From the NCBI GenBank assembly GCA_038373885.1, contig JAWZYV010013286.1, forward strand, positions 682,001-746,000: a stretch of DNA of 64,000 nucleotides. Direction: 5' to 3'. The notes beneath the pieces were generated by a model, which saw only the letters and a list, made by a program, of their open reading frames with translations, made no database searches and was not told where the DNA came from. Below are positions 58,600 through 64,000 of the stretch, one piece after another; within the stretch, counting starts at the first letter, position 1; each line of letters begins with the position of its first letter. This DNA comes from Cheiracanthium punctorium (Eukaryota; Arthropoda; Arachnida; Araneae; Cheiracanthiidae). Made by a program: the position numbers and the translations under genes.

Positions 58600-60600
58600 A
58601 AGGATTTACATGCTCATTTCACTTGCAAGAATGTAAAACACTCTTTCCAGCAAACACACAATTTGGGAAAACAACATTAGTTTCGCAACAATACTTTAAA
58701 AATATTAATAGACTACCACTTAATTGTTTCATTGCTATCGTACAATACTTTCAGGTAGAAAAAATCGATGAATAATGTAAATTTTATAATATAAAATAAG
58801 TCAATTGATCCGAAAATTTTCACTGTAGTTCAATAATACATCTCATACGGAACGCATTCAATGCAAATCTCTTAAGTCCGATCTAACATATGCATGTATG
58901 CTGTGAAATTAGGCGCTAACTAAAATATTCCGTATTCACAGATCTAAGAAATAAAAGATCCGTTTCACATAGATGAGCATGAATTTTACAAGAGCACACA
59001 AAAGAAATAATATACATTATAAGGTTTATGGACAGCCATTATTTTAACAGAGCTTTAGAAGCTTTAATCTTTTTTTATATAATGATAGATGTGCGTCAAA
59101 AATACGTAGCATTTATACTTTTTTCGCGAGATTATTCTTTTTGATTAGGTTCTAAGGACAATGTTTCAAAACAAACGTTAGTGCCTTATTTGTTTTAATC
59201 TGTTCGATTCCTCGATCACAAAGACACGGCGGCAGAGATTCCTTTTCTGTTCTTTTCCGAAGGACACAAGAAAGAGAATCTTTTTGCCATAGTGTTTTTT
59301 TTGACAGAGAAAGGAAACAAGTTAGCTATTCTATACGCAGTGATTCGTACACAATAAGATCTTATCGAAAAGTGCTTTATGTTATCGATATTTTCAGCAT
59401 GATTTATTTTTCTTGATTAGCTTTATCAATACAATTATCACTACATCGGTTAGGATAACAGTATTTTTAAGAATACATTTACTTTTTATATTTTTGATGT
59501 TTATCTACCTAATATAAACTATAAAATTACAGACGCGTGTGGTATTAAAAAAAGTCGTCCTGCAAAATGTCTCAAATAATTTTCGAAAAGAGAAAAGTTT
59601 GCTATATTTATATTAAGCCATCACATCAACTATGACTGTAGAAAATGACTTCCCAAAGTCCACACGACAATTAATCAAAAAATAAAAATTTAATTAAAAA
59701 GATTTTCATCCGCAATTACAACTTTACTCTCCGAGATCCAGAAGACAGTATTTAGTAGGTTTTATTTCATTAAAAATTAAAAAAAAAAAGACTCACAGAA
59801 TTAACAGCATTTTATGATAAATGTATGACTCATTTCTCAGACTGCTGATAAAAATGGATGTGTTACTAATTTTTCAGATTAACAATGCAATTGATTTCTT
59901 CTTATTTATTTGCTTTGAAAATGAGTTATTTGAAGTTCCTTTCGCAAAACTGTAAAGTCATATATCCTTCGTAATTTCAAAAAACAATTCTAAAAAATCC
60001 ATGTTCATTTGCATATGAAATTCTTTGTCTCTTGTTGTGCGGGGGATATCTCTAAATAAAGCAAAAATGCATGTGAACCAGGTCAGAAAATCATTTCGCA
60101 GCATATTCTATTTCTAATCTTATAAATTAAATGTAAGAATTTAAAAAATACTTAATTTGGATTTATTTGTCCTTAAAAGTTTATTTTTTTGTATGCGGAA
60201 ACAAGTTCAGGCTTTTCTTTTTGCCTTCTTACTATTACGGCAATTTAATATTGCTCATTAATGCGTGTAACCAAGTCGCTTTTACGGAAACTAAAAAAAA
60301 CAAACAGTATTTCTTGCATTTAAAAGTTAATAATAATACGTTTTTAATAATAAAACGCTGGTTGGAAAGCTGTTTAACTTTCTTTAGTCAAATATCACGA
60401 GCTGATAATCCCAAGCTTGATCATGCTGATCAAGCCTGCTGCCTTTTCAACGGTCTTCAAAAAAGGGAGGAGGTTTTATATGAGGAGAATGTTTTTTTTT
60501 TTAAATGTATGTAGGAAGCTGAAGGCTGATTACAGTCAAATAAATAAACAAACTAATAAAAAAAAACGAAAACCGATTTTGACTACCTCTAAATTTAATT
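58600..60600. other. AT-rich stretch without recognised features
   Basis: The longest frame (60167-60514, 115 codons) is low-complexity and has no recognised motif. A small palindrome, GCTTGATCATGCTGATCAAGC, lies at 60415-60436. Confidence 0.35.
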
Positions 60601-60631
60601 ATAATATTCAGCCTTCAGCTGAAATTAGTTT

Positions 60632-61712
60632 CCCCTCCGCTAAAGAGGTTCTTTGACAGAACCTTTTAATTTGTATTGGCAGCCATGTACAGGATGTATT
60701 TGCATGTAAATCAAATGGGGAGAAACCAACCGTTCTTCCAGTGGTGTCAAGTATTTTAAACAATCCGGTATTTCGGGGAATTCGAAGCCATTGCTTATAG
60801 CTAATTCTGGTATTGTCAATTTAATCAAACAATCGTAACATGTTTTGCAAAATTTGCCAATATCATCGATATCTTTGTAAAAGACTAGTTTTATAAAGTC
60901 CGTTGTCGCTCCTTTGGACAGTAAAGTTGTTTTGGAATGGGTTCTTATTGACTTTTTGAACCACAGTCGATCACAACAATAGCATTGGTGGATTGGACCA
61001 TCAGCAACAGCTTCGAAAAATTTCTCAGCTAATTTACGAAATTCTAGTTCTTCACACCTTACATTTAGATCAGTATCTGTTCTTGGTCTTTTCGATGGTA
61101 TATCTAGACAGAGTCGTAAACGTTTTCTGTCTTGTCTTCTGGATTTGGATTCCGCTTCTTGAGCACGAAAATCTGGATCTTCCCTTTTTCTTTGCATAAA
61201 TAGACGGTTAGTTTCACGATGACTTTCTTCCGGATTAGACAACTGGCGAGGACGGCCAGCGCGGCCTTGAACAACAGTCCCGGGTATTTTCTTCTGATAT
61301 TTAACGATGTAATACTGAAAGTAGAGCGTGAAATACCAAGCCTACGAGCTATTTCACACTGATCCCGCAAAAATGAAAATTTTAGAAATGCCACGACAGA
61401 ACACCACCACTTGCTCCGAGGAGGGACAAAAGTTTGAACGCGACTCTGGAAACAAATCCAAGTTCTGAAAAATGAAATCGGAACCTCGGGAACTTGACAG
61501 CCAGTCGCAGACGCTCTGACAAAATCTTACAGTTTCCCCTTTTGTTTCATCTGACGTTACTTTGAAATTTTTCAAGTATCCATTATTCCAATCATGTGTC
61601 GGATCTTGGTGTGTTTCAAATTTCCGTGAGATCTGTAAGATTTTATTTACTATCAATTATCATCCACGACTTTTTTCGTCTGCCGAAAACTATTACCCTC
61701 TTTAGCGGAGGG
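60632..61712 (-). mobile_element. Helitron-related element bounded by 15-bp inverted repeats
   Basis: CCTCCGCTAAAGAGG near 60634-60648 and its exact inverse CCTCTTTAGCGGAGG near 61697-61711 bound a Helitron N-terminal coding fragment. Hairpin-capable TTCAGCTGAAGGCTGAA lies just outside the coding 3' end. Inverted end repeats occur in the Helitron2/Helentron branch; assignment to that branch is inferred. Confidence 0.55.
60640..61242 (-). pseudogene. Helitron replicase N-terminal fragment
   Basis: 200 codons as an open frame, continuing upstream past 61242 with GRAGRPRQLSNPEE. A basic RKREDPDFRAQEAESKSRR region precedes CYCCDRLWFKK, FCKTCYDCLIK, IPELAISNGFEFPEIP and LTPLEERLVSPHLIYMQI. These are the conserved features of the domain upstream of the Helitron Rep region (I believe DUF6570). 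The frame ends at a TAG inside the terminal repeat, right after the place where a complete protein continues. Rep and helicase parts are missing. Further upstream, QCEIARRLGISRSTF (about 61350) in another frame looks like a helix-turn-helix. Confidence 0.8.
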
Positions 61713-63030
61713 TAAAAAAATACTTTTTAATCATCAAACAAGTCCTTTTGGCTAAACAGCACTTATGCTATACACACACTCAAAATCTATAGAACAACCC
61801 AATCTTTATATTTTCACGTAGTTAATAAATTTTGCGCGTGCAACTTTTTGCTATGCATTTTAAGATCATGAAATGTCTTGTTCTAAATAAAACCAGTGAG
61901 TTAATTGGAGTCAGTGACTAACCTGAAACCAGTGAGTTTATTGGAGTCAGTGACTAACCTGATCCCACATGTATGCTCATCAATATCTAGGGCTGAGGCT
62001 TCGCTGGTTTGAATAATTTAAACTACATTCCTTTTTGTTAGATTCCGAGGTGGTTCCACGTATTTTTCTATGACGTAAAAATTACCATAATTAAAAAAAA
62101 AAAACCTTCTTCACAGGATGTATGTTTTTCATGGATTTTATGTTATTTTTAGTGTGCATATCGTTGAAGTCGGTTAAATTTTTTAAAAATTGTTTGTACT
62201 TGTTTCGTACCGTTATTAGTAAAGTAATTAAAAAGAGATCAAATGCATAAGCTTGAAGATAGACGTATCAAAAAGCAAACAAAAAAGTTTTAAAAATATG
62301 GAAGTAGATCTCATTATACCATTACGCACGTAGATGAGATAATGGGAAAACATAAACAAAAGAATGTTTAATTGTTTATTAATCGATCTTATATTCAGCT
62401 TTATCAAACTTTATGTATGTTAGATAATGGACGATAGGGCGCCTCTTAACCCTCCTTTAATGTGAAGTTACAATCAAGCAACAATGCTTTGTTGCCCACG
62501 TGTTTCATCTTTGAACCTTTCGCAATGAGGAACATTCTAATAACCGATTCGCTTTCATGGCCAGAGGGAAATTCTAAACAGGGTCATCCTGCTGATCTGA
62601 ATGTTAAAAAGGTAAATTCGAGTTTATATCATATGCCACCCGAAAAGGGCTCGTTAGGTATTTGTTTACAGGGTGCCGCTGACCTGGTTGAACGTCCCGT
62701 TCGTTGAGTTAATCGGGAAATCTTTTAGGGTGTACGAAATACTCTATGAAGGGATGCATAAACTATTATTATGATGGAAATGTTTTCGATAGGAAGCGCC
62801 TTTCAAATGCTTGATATAATCAATGCATATTCCCGATGAATGAACTTCTAGCTCTAGGTGCGGAAGATGATAGCTTCCACGCTCTTTTTTAAAAATCGTG
62901 AGACACTTTCAAGAGCATCTTGTCAATCAATTCAAATTCTAGAAGTGGGAATCATTAAGTCACAAAAGTTATATCCTATAAAAATTTCTAAAAAGCATTA
63001 AAACCGCCCTCTTCCGAACAAGCTTTTTTT
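61713..63030. other. AT-rich stretch, one unassigned frame
   Basis: 62462-62707 has a frame of moderate composition with a weak donor (AAAAAG|GTAAAT) at 62611 and no convincing acceptor. It is not recognised. A 29-bp direct repeat (ACCAGTGAGTTNATTGGAGT) lies at 61892-61950. Confidence 0.3.
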
Positions 63031-63442
63031 TTAACCCTTTGAGGCGCAACCCTTTCCCAATGCTGAAAAGAGGGCAGCCGTTGCCATCGCTCGACTTAAC
63101 TACCAGCAAGAGGGCGGACGATCGAAACGTTCATCGCGTGCCACAGATCTAGAGACCCTTTTTTGACGACAGCTGGCTGTGCGGCCCTTTTTTTCAGCAT
63201 GGGGCAATCTATCCAGCTGTTCTCGCATTCTTCCATTTTTCAGCAGATGTCAGTGCTGTTTAAAAATAATCGTGACAATTTTATTACGGGAAATGACGTG
63301 CTAAAACGTAAAGGATTCTCGCGGAGCTATGTCAGCCTCAACTATTTTTATAGAAATCAAATCTATTCTTCGTGACTGGCAACAGTCAAAACGTCAGAGT
63401 TTGGTGTTGCCAGAGCGCGAACACTGCACGTTAAAGGGTTAA
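63031..63442 (-). mobile_element. TTAA-flanked fold-back element, copy 6
   Basis: TTAA at 63031-63034 and 63439-63442. One hairpin arm is complete; the other is reduced to a stub (GGCTGTGCGGCCCTTTTT junction). The frame at 63163-63375 (plus) continues the family's conserved text to IYSS. Confidence 0.87.
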
Positions 63443-64000
63443 ATATCATTGGAAGAGTCTGCCCCTCTCTGCATGATCTAAAGAATATAAACGACGTAAT
63501 TCCTAAAGAATGTCGAATTTATTGTCCAATATTCCGTACTGAACAACAGCCATTTTTTTTTCAAGTAATCGCATAAAATATTAGAATAAAAACGCATAGA
63601 AATTGAAAGGGCACCGTCCGTGTTCCAATAGTTTAAAATAAATTTGTCTTGAAATCTCTTCCTTATTTATGCATTACTTCACATCTCTGACGTTGCATTG
63701 GAAGATATGGAATTAATAAACGAATCATCGGACATGTGCTGAAAATTGACAAAGTAAAAAAAACTATGGGAAGTTGTCGAATTTTTCATTATATGTGGAA
63801 CTAGAAGAGGGGCGAAAAGCATCTTGGTTCAATATATCAAGTGTAAGTTTGAAAGATTTTTTTTTTTTTTCCACAGTTGTGAGAGATAAATACAAACGTT
63901 TAAATACAAAACGTAGTCCCAACTTTCATTATATGAGGCAAGAAATTTTTATCAGGTAGATGTAATCAATTTTATTTCGAAGTACAAAGTCTTAAAATGA

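Noticed and set aside
60167..60514. 115-codon plus-strand frame
   Set aside because: Low-complexity hydrophobic and Asn/Lys-rich text, no motif, no splice or promoter context.
62462..62707. 81-codon frame with a donor-like GTAAAT
   Set aside because: No credible acceptor or start and no recognised motif; kept only as a note in the stretch entry.

Overview
This is eukaryotic nuclear DNA from an animal, most likely an arthropod. It is AT-rich, has small exons with GT-AG introns, and is packed with DNA transposons, MITEs and tRNA-derived SINEs. A chelicerate such as a spider would fit the repeat content, but that is only a guess. There is no sign of bacterial, viral or plasmid organisation, and most open frames of 60-100 codons are chance or repeat-borne. 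Two host genes can be supported. (1) On the minus strand, from 24584 down to 641, lie the first six coding exons of the RNA polymerase I subunit RPA49 (POLR1E). All six small exons (73, 95, 74, 86, 47 and 118 nt) join with matching phases into 164 codons without a stop. Their introns are 2-8 kb and hold many of the transposons; the 3' half of the gene lies beyond position 1. (2) On the plus strand, 42353-42661 is the first coding exon of a GIPC-family PDZ adaptor, with an upstream promoter-like region and a good splice donor. Its later exons were not found in the remaining 21 kb. Layout: 1-24.6 kb is POLR1E with intronic repeats, including a 3.2-kb hAT transposon at 20627-23856 with a perfect 8-bp target duplication. 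24.6-28.6 kb holds the POLR1E upstream region with two CTCF-like motifs and three Harbinger-like MITEs. 28.6-35.5 kb is a dense transposon block: a Tc1/mariner-type MITE with another MITE inside it, a TTAA fold-back element interrupted by a piggyBac derivative, and a decayed mariner-type element. 35.5-41.6 kb is mostly AT-rich sequence with tandem repeats and one relic of an uncharacterised arthropod repeat protein. 41.6-42.7 kb is the GIPC 5' end. 42.7-64 kb is GIPC intron and/or intergenic DNA with SINEs, a pogo/Tigger element, three hAT MITEs with perfect 8-bp duplications, TA-flanked MITEs, three more TTAA fold-back copies and a Helitron-related fragment. The main oddity is a TTAA-flanked fold-back family (six copies plus fragments). 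Its long internal hairpin is damaged differently in most copies, and a short frame of about 70 codons stays open in several, including a diverged relative. One copy gained a new TTAA by a single base change and was hit there by an 800-bp piggyBac derivative that encodes only the transposase C-terminal zinc-binding domain. All identifications come from reading the sequence and from memory of the families; no search was run.
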